DNA of 55,213 nt from a virus, in the IMG/VR virus record IMGVR_UViG_3300025117_000079, positions 1 to 55,213 of that record. One strand, given 5' to 3'. Shown one piece after another: positions 15,947 through 22,304 of this stretch. The translations under genes and the position numbers were made by a program. The notes below the pieces were generated by a model. That model was not told the DNA's origin. It made no database searches and saw only the letters and a program-made list of their open reading frames with translations. The first letter of the stretch is position 1, and each line of letters opens with the position of its first letter.

Positions 15947-16355
15947 TTTCATCATCCAAAACCATCATTTCTTTTGCTACTACAGTTTGAAACAAACTTT
16001 CTTGAATTCCTTTTGCTACTATATTTCTAAACTTTACTTTTTTAATAAAATAGTTACTTCTACATGGTATTTGCGATTCAAAAAACTTTTCAGCATCATT
16101 TTTGTTTATAAAAATGTGAAATCCTGGTTTGTATTTTGTAAATGGAGATATTTCTATTTCTTTTTCATTTGTAGATTTGAGTTTCCAAAAACATGGATTT
16201 CTATAATCTTTTTCTTTTAACCAAATATTTGTTGGGTATTCTTTTTCTGTATTTCCTGCCCAAAATACTCCATAGAGTTTCCTTTTTCTATTAAGAAACA
16301 TTTTATATCCTTCATCACTCTTAATTTCAAATTCTGATAGGAAATCTAAACACAT
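15942..16355 (-). CDS. MCLD/GFHIF paralog 3
   Basis: 137 residues beginning MCLDFLSEFEIKSDEGYKMF; closest to the copy at 2188 (shared DEGYK/YEGYK, TNIWLK/TNIWIK, GFHIF, VAKGIQ and VLDD). The gene lies directly upstream of hairpin 2 and ends inside its box. Family of unknown function. Confidence 0.75.
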   Translation of the reverse strand: MCLDFLSEFEIKSDEGYKMFLNRKRKLYGVFWAGNTEKEYPTNIWLKEKDYRNPCFWKLKSTNEKEIEISPFTKYKPGFHIFINKNDAEKFFESQIPCRSNYFIKKVKFRNIVAKGIQESLFQTVVAKEMMVLDDEI

Positions 16356-16395
16356 GATATTCCTCCTTAAATTTTGGGACCTTTGAAGACCTCTA

Positions 16396-16596
16396 TTATC
16401 TTTTTATTGTTTCGACTCTAAACGATTCAAACATTTCTTTAAGATCCTTATTCATTCTGTTATTAATATTTAACAGTTTATAAAATAAATCCGAATTACC
16501 AATAGTTTTAAATGCAAAACCAAGATCTTCTAATTCTGTTATACAATTCTTAATATCCTTTTCTGCATCAAAGTACTTTTGTAAATTATCTATCAT
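16396..16596 (-). CDS. Hypothetical 66-residue helical protein
   Basis: Begins MIDNLQKYFDAEKDIKNCIT, heptad-like helices, no Cys pairs. AAAGGAGAATAATT precedes the start, lying in the end of the tiny upstream membrane ORF. Not recognised. Confidence 0.6.
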   Translation of the reverse strand: MIDNLQKYFDAEKDIKNCITELEDLGFAFKTIGNSDLFYKLLNINNRMNKDLKEMFESFRVETIKR

Positions 16597-16598
16597 AA

Positions 16599-16670
16599 TT
16601 ATTCTCCTTTAATACTTAAGAAAACAATTCCTGAAAAGCAAATTAGAATGATGATTAGAAGTAGGTCCAT
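16599..16670 (-). CDS. Tiny membrane protein (23 aa)
   Basis: Encodes MDLLLIIILICFSGIVFLSI plus KGE: a single hydrophobic helix with a short charged tail. AGGAGGATTTAT sits at ideal spacing before the ATG and the stop is 2 bases before the next start. Such micro-proteins often regulate membrane events, but no function can be assigned. Confidence 0.55.
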   Translation of the reverse strand: MDLLLIIILICFSGIVFLSIKGE

Positions 16671-16721
16671 ATAAATCCTCCTATAATGAAAGAATATTAA
16701 AAAGTGATAATAAATGAAGAA

Positions 16722-16862
16722 CTAAAGCTGTTTAATCCAGTCAATAACAGCTTGTTTTGGTGCTCTTTTCAGTGAAAGCCAAATTTCAGATGTAATACTG
16801 TTCCTGGTATATTTTCCATCTGAAGAAAGATAAAGCCAGTCAAACCACATTAGTTTAGTCAT
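16722..16862 (-). CDS. Small MTKLxWFD-type protein, copy 2 (46 aa)
   Basis: Begins MTKLMWFDWLYLSSDGKYTR and contains SEIWLSLKRAP. It aligns with copy 1 (15728-15865) across its length. Leader GGAGGATTTAGAA is identical to that of copy 3, and a boxed hairpin lies upstream of the leader. Function unknown. Confidence 0.7.
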   Translation of the reverse strand: MTKLMWFDWLYLSSDGKYTRNSITSEIWLSLKRAPKQAVIDWIKQL

Positions 16863-16888
16863 TTCTAAATCCTCCATATTATTAGATA

Positions 16889-16954
16889 GTTAAACACCTA
16901 TTAATAAGCATAAACTAAAAGGAATAGTTTATGCTTAATGGATAGAGGTTTAAC
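16889..16954 (-). other. Boxed intergenic hairpin 3
   Basis: A perfect 13-bp stem (16905-16917 with 16925-16937, 7-base loop), extended by partly paired flanks, lies between GTTAAAC (16889) and GTTTAAC (16948). The right box contains the stop codon of copy 3 of the micro-protein family, and the left stands before the ribosome site of copy 2. Confidence 0.75.
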
Positions 16955-17087
16955 CTTGAAAGTATTGATTAATGGTTTTTTCTGAAATTGTAGTTTTAAG
17001 TGAGAAATATATTCTTCCAGTAAAAGAATAGGAATTAAATTCATTATCTGCCATGATCATTTGAGTAAAAAACCATAATTTATACAT
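16950..17087 (-). CDS. Small MTKLxWFD-type protein, copy 3 (45 aa)
   Basis: Begins MYKLWFFTQMIMADNEFNSY and contains GRIYFSLKTTISE, matching the SEIWLSLKRAP segment of copy 2. Leader GGAGGATTTAGAA. Diverged but alignable without gaps to within a residue or two. Unknown function. Confidence 0.65.
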   Translation of the reverse strand: MYKLWFFTQMIMADNEFNSYSFTGRIYFSLKTTISEKTINQYFQG

Positions 17088-17381
17088 TTCTAAATCCTCC
17101 TATATAAGAGAAATAATTTCGGACCTTTATCAACTTCTATTATAAAAATTTCGGACCGCCAAAGCACCCTATTAACAAAAAACGGAATATTTGGTATTTC
17201 CTGAAATTAGGGAATACTTCATTTTTAGGCTCCACCAAACATTTGGTTTTGCAAGAAACACACCAAAACATTTGTTTTAAACATTTGTTTTAAACATTTG
17301 TTTAAAACGATCGTTTGAAACATCCGTTTTAAACATCCGTTTGAATTTTCAACTGTAAAGTTTTTTTCCATAGGTGTAAAG
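17088..17381. promoter_or_regulatory. Gene-free region with iteron-like array
   Basis: About 290 bases without a convincing gene. It holds two TTTCGGACC words (near 17117 and 17148), AT-rich sequence, an isolated AAAC..GTTT element at about 17237-17249, and the tandem array described separately. It is a good candidate for the promoter/operator of the leftward transcripts at 17.1 kb and below, but no promoter can be fixed by eye. Confidence 0.4.
17266..17343. repeat. Six tandem 13-bp AAACnnnnGTTTn units
   Basis: Six units of exactly 13 bases follow without gaps: two AAACATTTGTTTT, one AAACATTTGTTTA, one AAACGATCGTTTG, AAACATCCGTTTT and AAACATCCGTTTG. Each is a partial dyad (AAAC/GTTT arms), and unit four is a perfect palindrome over 12 bases. 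Arms are invariant while the middle four vary. This is what an operator array or replication iterons look like; which one is unknown. Confidence 0.85.
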
Positions 17382-17396
17382 TTATTTTACACCTAT
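17370..17396. other. Hairpin across a stop codon
   Basis: An 11-bp perfect stem (17370-17380 with 17386-17396) and 5-base loop. The TAA of the leftward 62-residue gene (17382) lies in it. A T-tract lies on the plus-strand left side, which is the wrong side for a leftward intrinsic terminator, so I call it a hairpin only. Confidence 0.6.
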
Positions 17397-17570
17397 AGGT
17401 TTTCCAAAAGACCATAACCTTGAAATTGTTTTGCTCTGATTGTACCCAGTAACAGGATATGCGGCAGAAATGAGAGGCTGAAAAATCCGCTCTTGTATAT
17501 CCATTGACTTCAGATAACGAGTCCCCATGCTGTTCATACGAACAGTCTTAAATTGAGCCCTATGTTTCAT
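17382..17570 (-). CDS. Hypothetical 62-residue basic protein
   Basis: Begins MKHRAQFKTVRMNSMGTRYL and ends SFGKPIGVK. AAGGAGGCAAT precedes the ATG. Base composition is closer to balanced than the neighbours to the left. A hairpin with a CCCCATACTG stem lies upstream (17592-17620). Not recognised. Confidence 0.6.
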   Translation of the reverse strand: MKHRAQFKTVRMNSMGTRYLKSMDIQERIFQPLISAAYPVTGYNQSKTISRLWSFGKPIGVK

Positions 17571-17591
17571 ATTGCCTCCTTAAAACACAAA

Positions 17592-17620
17592 TCCCCATAC
17601 TGTTATGAGCAGTATGGGGA
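17592..17620 (-). other. Boxed intergenic hairpin 4
   Basis: An 11-bp perfect stem (TCCCCATACTG at 17592-17602 with its complement at 17610-17620), with GGGTTAAC on one side and a GTTTTAA-like word on the other. It is positioned between a stop and the next GGAGG, as in hairpins 1-3. Confidence 0.6.
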
Positions 17621-17641
17621 ATAGGGTTAACTTCGAGAATA

Positions 17642-17779
17642 CTAGGCTTTTCTGGGCCTACAGTAATGAAGCGGACCTAACATCAAATGGTAACTATTCT
17701 TGCGATCAAGGATAGTCAAGTAGTTTGCCAAGTACCATACAAACCCTTGAAATTCAATTCTCATAGGTACGCTGTTCAT
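17642..17779 (-). CDS. Hypothetical 45-residue protein
   Basis: Runs from ATG 17779 (MNSVPMRIEFQGFVWYLANY) to TAG 17642, behind GGAGGGAATGAAAA. Its length equals that of the MTKLxWFD micro-proteins, and it has an aromatic N-terminal third, but sequence similarity to them is too weak to claim. It overlaps the end of the next ORF by 26 bases. Confidence 0.45.
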   Translation of the reverse strand: MNSVPMRIEFQGFVWYLANYLTILDRKNSYHLMLGPLHYCRPRKA

Positions 17780-17885
17780 TTTTCATTCCCTCCATAATTA
17801 GAGTAAACAATCGACTGTTAATCGACAAACCGATTAACAGAACGGAAACAAACAAAACAATACAGGTTATAATTAGACTGGTCAT
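17754..17885 (-). CDS. Small single-pass membrane protein (43 aa)
   Basis: ATG at 17885 overlaps the TGA of the upstream 25-residue ORF (ATGA). The product begins MTSLIITCIVLFVSVLLIGL and then turns polar and charged (MKNEQRTYEN), consistent with an N-in or signal-anchor micro-protein. Its coding sequence also contains a 10-bp inverted repeat (CTGTTAATCG and complement). Short length keeps confidence moderate. Confidence 0.5.
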   Translation of the reverse strand: MTSLIITCIVLFVSVLLIGLSINSRLFTLIMEGMKNEQRTYEN

Positions 17886-17959
17886 ACTCTATCCGTAAAA
17901 TACACAATAGTAGAGTAAATGCCGATAAAAACCAATAACAGTATTGCAAGTCCTAACAT
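17882..17959 (-). CDS. Tiny membrane protein (25 aa)
   Basis: Encodes MLGLAILLLVFIGIYSTIVY plus FTDRV, one hydrophobic helix with charged C-terminus. TCGGAGGAGTGAGAAA precedes the ATG. It is followed by a second membrane ORF through an ATGA overlap, so the pair may form a membrane complex. Confidence 0.5.
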   Translation of the reverse strand: MLGLAILLLVFIGIYSTIVYFTDRV

Positions 17960-17980
17960 TTTCTCACTCCTCCGATGTTT

Positions 17981-18046
17981 GGTTTAACCCGCTTATTCCT
18001 TGCCTCATACTCCTAATTCGAGCATAAGGCAAGAATAAGAGGGTTA
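17981..18046 (-). other. Boxed intergenic hairpin 5 (long)
   Basis: A long imperfect stem of about 26 bp (17986-18012 with 18020-18045) joins GGTTTAACCC on the left with GGGTTACT on the right. The stop codon of the upstream gene lies at its right foot, and the next gene's GGAGGAG is 12 bases beyond its left foot. Same architecture as hairpins 1-4 but more GC-rich. Confidence 0.65.
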
Positions 18047-18529
18047 CTCCGCTTCACTGAAAGCTTTCTCGATTGCCTCCTGATTTTTTCTGGCGGTTTC
18101 AGCCAGGGTTGCCCTCAATTTCTGATCACTGGTCAGTGAACGTTTCGGGGGTTCGAAGTCGAAAACGATTGAGGGGATCACCCTTACTGTTTTCCCCTTA
18201 TGATTGACAAGGATGCCTTTCAGCGACTTGCTTGTTTTGGGACCGTCCTCAGCCTTGCGAAAGACCGACAATGCATCCACAAGACTGTTTGCGTGCTGAG
18301 AGATGGTCTTATTGATGGTTTCGTGAACGGTCGAAAGCAGTTTGTTGAAGGTTTCAACCGCTTTCTCTTCATCCGATTTCATTGCTTTGGCAACGTCTGC
18401 CTTCACTGACGGGGAAACCAGTTTGGCCAGCTGGGCAAACATCAAAGCTTGCTCTTGTTGGGTAAGCCTTGACAAATCAACTCCTGTGGAAACATTCTTT
18501 TCTTCGACTACCAGTTTTTTACCAGACAT
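18044..18529 (-). CDS. Unknown 161-residue helical protein of atypical GC
   Basis: Start set at ATG 18529 (MSGKKLVVEEKNVSTGVDLS) behind CAGGAGAAAAAAC. Long amphipathic helices with many Gln/Ala/Lys residues, a central basic strand (LVNHKGKTVRVIPSIVFDF) and a helical tail. GC content is visibly much higher than in neighbours, and codons such as CTG, GCC and ACC replace the A/T-ending ones used elsewhere, suggesting recent acquisition. No domain recognised; DNA-binding or structural roles are both possible. Confidence 0.7.
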   Translation of the reverse strand: MSGKKLVVEEKNVSTGVDLSRLTQQEQALMFAQLAKLVSPSVKADVAKAMKSDEEKAVETFNKLLSTVHETINKTISQHANSLVDALSVFRKAEDGPKTSKSLKGILVNHKGKTVRVIPSIVFDFEPPKRSLTSDQKLRATLAETARKNQEAIEKAFSEAE

Positions 18530-18684
18530 GTTTTTTCTCCTGTTTTCTTTTTCTAAAGGGTTTTTTGTTTCCCGCATCCTGCCCCGTTTAGTTTTGTTAA
18601 GACAAAACAAAAGGGCCTTATGTGGCGGTTTTTCAAAGTCAAACTGTTTTCAATACGGCGAAGCATAAAAGTATCACTGTTTTT

Positions 18685-18810
18685 TTAGTAGATTTTTTGT
18701 ACTCTGTATCCACATCTTTCATAAAACATTGCATCTTTTTCTGAAAACATTCCTTGATAAACTTCTTTTTCTTTTCCGTCTACATTTATTTTTAACCAGA
18801 CTTTATACAT
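18685..18810 (-). CDS. Hypothetical 41-residue protein
   Basis: Begins MYKVWLKINVDGKEKEVYQG, then FSEKDAMFYERCGYRV. A small beta-alpha protein behind GAGGAGAAAAAA. AT-rich, like the main phage genes. Unknown. Confidence 0.55.
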   Translation of the reverse strand: MYKVWLKINVDGKEKEVYQGMFSEKDAMFYERCGYRVQKIY

Positions 18811-19154
18811 TTTTTTCTCCTCTGTGAAAAACGCCGTTTTTGGCTTCACGTTACACTATAAATCGGTATACTGTCAAACTAACATTAACCTGTTTTCCTT
18901 GCCTACAGCTGATCATAACCGACTACGTTATGCTGCCTACTAAGATCATTCAATTTCGCCTGTTTTCGTCGATTTTCTTCACTTTGTTAGCTTAACCCCA
19001 CTACGTTATGCTAGACTGCATGAGATAATTTATATTGAGTTTGATTGTACCGGATAGGCTCCTGGTAGTTAAGTAGTGTTAGATATAGCTACATTATAGC
19101 TACATTACACCCTTCATTATATATAAGGGTAGAATCAACCATATCATGCTAGAC

Positions 19155-19205
19155 TAAGCATAAGTAGCTCTACTATGCTAGGTTAAGCTCGATTAGGCAT
19201 AACAT
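19155..19205. repeat. 51-bp dispersed repeat, copy A
   Basis: Begins TAAGCATAAGTAGCTC and matches 19484-19534 at 45 of 51 positions. The block includes the inverted words GCATAAG/CTATGC. The sequence following it (19202-19262) is also related, more loosely, to 19375-19435. Confidence 0.8.
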
Positions 19206-19260
19206 ACCACATTGAGCCTGGCATATATATGCCTTGCTCTAGGTGGTTAGATAGTGATAG

Positions 19261-19372
19261 GTTAAGCTAGATTGAGTTAAATTGAGTAGTTAAGCTAGAT
19301 TGAGTTAAATTGAGTAGTTAAGCTAGATTGAGTTAAATTGAGTAGTTAAGCTAGATTGAGTTAAATTGAGTA
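19261..19372. repeat. Four perfect tandem copies of a 28-bp unit
   Basis: The 28-base unit begins GTTAAGCTAGATTGAGTTAA and repeats at 19261, 19289, 19317 and 19345 without a single difference, with no spacers. Perfect identity implies recent expansion by slippage or recombination. Internally the unit repeats (GAT)TGAGTTAA/ATTGAGTA words. Confidence 0.95.
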
Positions 19373-19483
19373 TAACATGCCATATTGAGTATGGCGTACC
19401 TTCGCCTTGCTCGATATGGTTAGGTAGTGGTAGACTGGGCTCGATTAGGTATAGTTAGTTAGATTAGGTTAATTATGGTAGAT

Positions 19484-19534
19484 TAAGCATAAGCAGCTCG
19501 ACTATGCTAGATTAAGCTCGATTAGGTATAGTAT
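19484..19534. repeat. 51-bp dispersed repeat, copy B
   Basis: Second copy of the block at 19155-19205, begins TAAGCATAAGCAGCTC, six mismatches, same orientation, 329 bases apart. Confidence 0.8.
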
Positions 19535-19759
19535 GTTATATTGAATATGGTTGAGTACGATTGAGCCCCTATACGTGATGTATAGCTCGATTGAGTATGA
19601 TTAGGCTTAATTGAGTTAAAGCATGATCACTCGCAAGTAGGCCGGGGGCGGTGGCCTAGATAGAATGACCATTTTTCTCAAAAAATTCAACTACTTACTG
19701 TGTTTATTTTGCCACTTTCTAAAAATAAAGTCTATATAGGAGATAACTAAAAATCACAA

Positions 19760-19779
19760 AAAAATTTTATAAAATTTTT
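19760..19779. repeat. 20-bp perfect A/T palindrome
   Basis: AAAAATTTTATAAAATTTTT reads the same on both strands. Located between the repeat region and the HNH gene, it could be an unwinding element, terminator or protein site. Confidence 0.7.
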
Positions 19780-19844
19780 GGAGTGGGTGTTTTATTTCTA
19801 TTATTGTATTATATAACTAATAACTAACCACTAATAACCAACCT

Positions 19845-20285
19845 CTATTCCCTTACTATATATTCTTGTTTCTCTTTCAGAATCCCACAATGTTCTTCCT
19901 TATGACACTCCCAACAAAGAGGAATCAGGTTTTCAAATATCATGTTCTCATGATTGTGATCTATATGGTGTATCTGAGGATTTTTACTATTACATTTGAC
20001 ACAGCTATTCTTATAATATCTCAGAACTGATATGTATAGGGGTTTGAAGGCTATATCTATTATTCTTCTTATTGTTTGTCTTTTATATCTTTTCTTTATT
20101 ATTCTTCTAGCACCATATTTGTTTTTAGGAGATCTTACTATTGTCTTTTTTAATCTATACTCTCTTACTAATTTCTCTATTTCAGAATAGGTGAGATTAT
20201 TGATTGCCTTTCCTTTACAGATTTTAGATACTGCCTCTGGTGTTAGTTTTAGACAATCAGATAATGATTTTAGTGTTATCCTCAA
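19845..20285 (-). CDS. HNH endonuclease
   Basis: 146 residues, probably starting at TTG 20285 behind AGGAGAGTTTG. The N-terminus has a helix-turn-helix-like segment (LSDCLKLTPEAVSKICKG). The C-terminal HNH domain shows zinc Cys CVKC, the catalytic IHHIDHNHEN and CWECHKEEH. Typical of a free-standing phage homing nuclease; it sits at the edge of the repeat region. The gene is last in its leftward array. Confidence 0.85.
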   Translation of the reverse strand: MRITLKSLSDCLKLTPEAVSKICKGKAINNLTYSEIEKLVREYRLKKTIVRSPKNKYGARRIIKKRYKRQTIRRIIDIAFKPLYISVLRYYKNSCVKCNSKNPQIHHIDHNHENMIFENLIPLCWECHKEEHCGILKEKQEYIVRE

Positions 20286-20696
20286 TTACAAACTCTCCTT
20301 CCCATACATAACCCTTAGCCACCATCTGGAATGGGGATTGGTATATTTAGCATATAATTTTTCATAGTATGTATATCTCAGATCTAAGAATACTCCTTGC
20401 TTATACAGGACTTTGTTGAAAAGGATACCTAGATACTTATCAGTGTTATCTAGATTTAGAGTTATAGAATCAAATGTTAAATTTACCACTTCTAGTATTT
20501 TATCAAAATCTATTTTCCAATGACAGATATTCTCTAATCTTATCAAGAGTAAATCTTGAGCAATATAAGCTGGATAGACAGATAGCAACTTCAGATAGTA
20601 GTGAGCCGCTAATGCCTGATGTGATTCTGGATATTTGAATGTCATGACTGCTGATGTGTCATTTGGCTCTGGTAATACTACTAGGAATTGACTCAT
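20286..20696 (-). CDS. Hypothetical 136-residue protein
   Basis: Begins MSQFLVVLPEPNDTSAVMTF, mixed alpha/beta, C-terminus aromatic and basic (NPHSRWWLRVMYG). Coupled to the upstream gene by a short overlap. Family not known to me. Confidence 0.6.
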   Translation of the reverse strand: MSQFLVVLPEPNDTSAVMTFKYPESHQALAAHYYLKLLSVYPAYIAQDLLLIRLENICHWKIDFDKILEVVNLTFDSITLNLDNTDKYLGILFNKVLYKQGVFLDLRYTYYEKLYAKYTNPHSRWWLRVMYGKESL

Positions 20697-20893
20697 TTCA
20701 TCCTCACTCTTAAAGTTATAACGCTTCCATAATCACCTATAATACAATCTCCAGGATCAGCAAGAATAACTGCACTAGCAATGGTATGATCTACTTCATT
20801 TAATGTTGCCTTATCTACATCTGACTCCACCACTCTCTGATACAATTCAGATACCATTCCTAGTATTGCTTCCTTATCAGTTTCTGTTCTCAC
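20693..20893 (-). CDS. Hypothetical 66-residue protein, tandem paralog A
   Basis: GTG start at 20893 behind GAGG. Sequence includes KEAILGMVSELYQRVVESD and ends VITLRVRMK. The neighbour upstream has KEHILLLLSTLYQAVVDSK and ends ISIDMKLR at the same spacing, so the two are tandem duplicates. Function unknown. Confidence 0.6.
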   Translation of the reverse strand: MRTETDKEAILGMVSELYQRVVESDVDKATLNEVDHTIASAVILADPGDCIIGDYGSVITLRVRMK

Positions 20894-20896
20894 ATA

Positions 20897-21139
20897 CTAC
20901 CTCAGTTTCATATCTATAGAGATGTGTCGCTCACTAGAAGATATATTTTGATAGTTAGAAAAATAATTAATTGGATCATTTATGACTTTCAGGTCACAAT
21001 AGTATATCTCTTTAGAATCTACCACTGCTTGGTATAATGTAGAGAGTAGTAATAGGATGTGCTCTTTATCTTTTATTTCTAAGACATCTTTATATTCATT
21101 GATAGCACCAGTAATGTACCGACCTATTTTATTTTCCAT
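20897..21139 (-). CDS. Hypothetical 80-residue protein, tandem paralog B
   Basis: ATG at 21139 (MENKIGRYITGAINEYKDVL) chosen over an upstream TTG because GGGAG lies at normal distance before it. Paralog of the 66-residue protein that follows. Unknown function. Confidence 0.6.
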   Translation of the reverse strand: MENKIGRYITGAINEYKDVLEIKDKEHILLLLSTLYQAVVDSKEIYYCDLKVINDPINYFSNYQNISSSERHISIDMKLR

Positions 21140-21140
21140 A

Positions 21141-21362
21141 TTATAGTCTCCCAACAAAGTCCATCATGTCATTATACATTGCTTTGATCTCATCACTGTC
21201 GATCTGATTATACCGATATTTGCAATATTGTAATACTTTCTCTTTATCAGAACAGGACTGGCATGAGATATCAGCCATCATCTGCCAGTTGGTACACCTC
21301 TTACATAAGGTGCCTGAATAGATATATTTACCACAATTGATACAGTATAGTTCATTGGTCAT
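21141..21362 (-). CDS. Small two-zinc-ribbon protein
   Basis: 73 residues with CINCGK, LCKRC and SCQSC pairs, enough for one or two zinc sites, then a helical tail (EIKAMYNDMMDFVG). Ends 1 base before the next start. Unknown. Confidence 0.65.
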   Translation of the reverse strand: MTNELYCINCGKYIYSGTLCKRCTNWQMMADISCQSCSDKEKVLQYCKYRYNQIDSDEIKAMYNDMMDFVGRL

Positions 21363-21780
21363 TCTTTCTCACCCACTTCTCACTTGGATTTACTTTCCAC
21401 AACCACGCATATACATCTTCTACCCACTTACCAAATTCATAACATATATCTTCATAAGAGTTATCATTATATTCTATAACATCTGAGAATCTAGGTTTTA
21501 GGATTTCTAATCTTACTAATAAACAATGGCAAAGTTCATGACTTACAATCTCTAAATCCCATTTATCCTTTATGAAATGTACTTCTCCTAATTTTGGTCT
21601 GGACGGACTTTCTTTGTTTGTTTTCAGATCTACATTTACTGGTGAGAATCGGCAATAACCCCACGTTTCACTATCCTGTTTTGTTTTATAACAGAATTGT
21701 TTTTGATCTTCCCATAAGTAGAGATTAAAATAATATGGTTTCTTATTACATTTGAGTTTTGCTTTTGCTATTGGTTTCAT
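21352..21780 (-). CDS. Putative zincin-like metallopeptidase
   Basis: 142 residues. HELCH in LEIVSHELCHCLLVRLEI fits an HExxH zinc-peptidase helix, and a downstream acidic stretch (YEDICYEFGKWVEDVYAW) could give the third ligand, as in SprT/ImmA-like small zincins. N-terminus is beta-rich. It overlaps the metallophosphoesterase gene by 4 bases. Catalysis is inferred only from the motif. Confidence 0.55.
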   Translation of the reverse strand: MKPIAKAKLKCNKKPYYFNLYLWEDQKQFCYKTKQDSETWGYCRFSPVNVDLKTNKESPSRPKLGEVHFIKDKWDLEIVSHELCHCLLVRLEILKPRFSDVIEYNDNSYEDICYEFGKWVEDVYAWLWKVNPSEKWVRKNDQ

Positions 21781-22304
21781 TCTCTCCCTTTCATCTCTTT
21801 ACTTGCTTTACACATTAAACAATTACACACACCTACCTTTTTCAGAACGTCCTCTAATGATATTGGGAAATAAGAGTTGTTGTCTACTCCCACATCATAC
21901 TGATTCTTACCTGCAATAAGTGTGCCATGAGAATGACCGAAACACATCAAAGAGCCATAATGTGATCTGGGCCACGTTCTCATGGCATAATGACATACCA
22001 CCACATACACTTCCTGTATCATCTTCTCATATATATAAGGAGCATTATTAGGTAGCCACCTATCATGACTTCCTCTCAAGAACAGGTGTTTACCATTCAA
22101 CTTACTTATATATTTCTCAGCTATATCTCTTTTAGCTAATGTAAAATCTCCAGCATGGATTACCAGATCCTCTTTAGATACCACTGAGTTATGGTTATTA
22201 ATTAAAGTCTCGTCCATCTCTTCTACAGAATCAAACGGACGTTTGGTATATCTAATAATATTAAAATGACCAAAGTGCTCGTCTGCGGTCATGAAATAAG
22301 TCAT
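21777..22304 (-). CDS. Calcineurin-like metallophosphoesterase
   Basis: 175 residues with all family motifs: DEHFGH near residue 8, HAGDF, RGSHD (the GNHD motif), CHYAMRTW and GHSHG. These bind two metals and hydrolyse phosphomonoesters or diesters. Phage homologs may act on nucleotides or RNA ends; the substrate is unknown. First gene of the leftward array, starting behind AGGAGG. Confidence 0.9.
   Translation of the reverse strand: MTYFMTADEHFGHFNIIRYTKRPFDSVEEMDETLINNHNSVVSKEDLVIHAGDFTLAKRDIAEKYISKLNGKHLFLRGSHDRWLPNNAPYIYEKMIQEVYVVVCHYAMRTWPRSHYGSLMCFGHSHGTLIAGKNQYDVGVDNNSYFPISLEDVLKKVGVCNCLMCKASKEMKGRE

Larger units (their letters stand above)
18811..19844. other. 1-kb non-coding repeat region (origin- or pac-like)
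   Basis: No credible gene on either strand. The left part repeats the 13-mer ACTACGTTATGCT at 18922 and 19000. From 19135 to 19625 it is built almost wholly from diverged words such as TAAGCTCGATTAGG, CTAGATTGAG and GCATAAG, including four exact 28-bp units (19261-19372) and a 51-bp duplicated block. On its right are a short GC-rich island (near 19638-19660) and a 20-bp A/T palindrome (19760). Such a layout suits a replication origin or packaging site, but a function is not shown by sequence alone. Confidence 0.6.

Noticed and set aside
17140-17160. Leftward promoter with a TATAAT-like box
   Set aside because: The reverse strand has TATAATAG, but no -35 element at an acceptable distance could be found, so no promoter was called.
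17370-17396. Intrinsic terminator for the leftward genes
   Set aside because: The stem is perfect but the T-run is on the wrong side for leftward transcription and the stop codon is inside the hairpin.
19261-19372. CRISPR array
   Set aside because: Four exact 28-bp copies might suggest CRISPR, but they are directly abutting with no spacers, and no Cas genes are nearby; they are simple tandem repeats.
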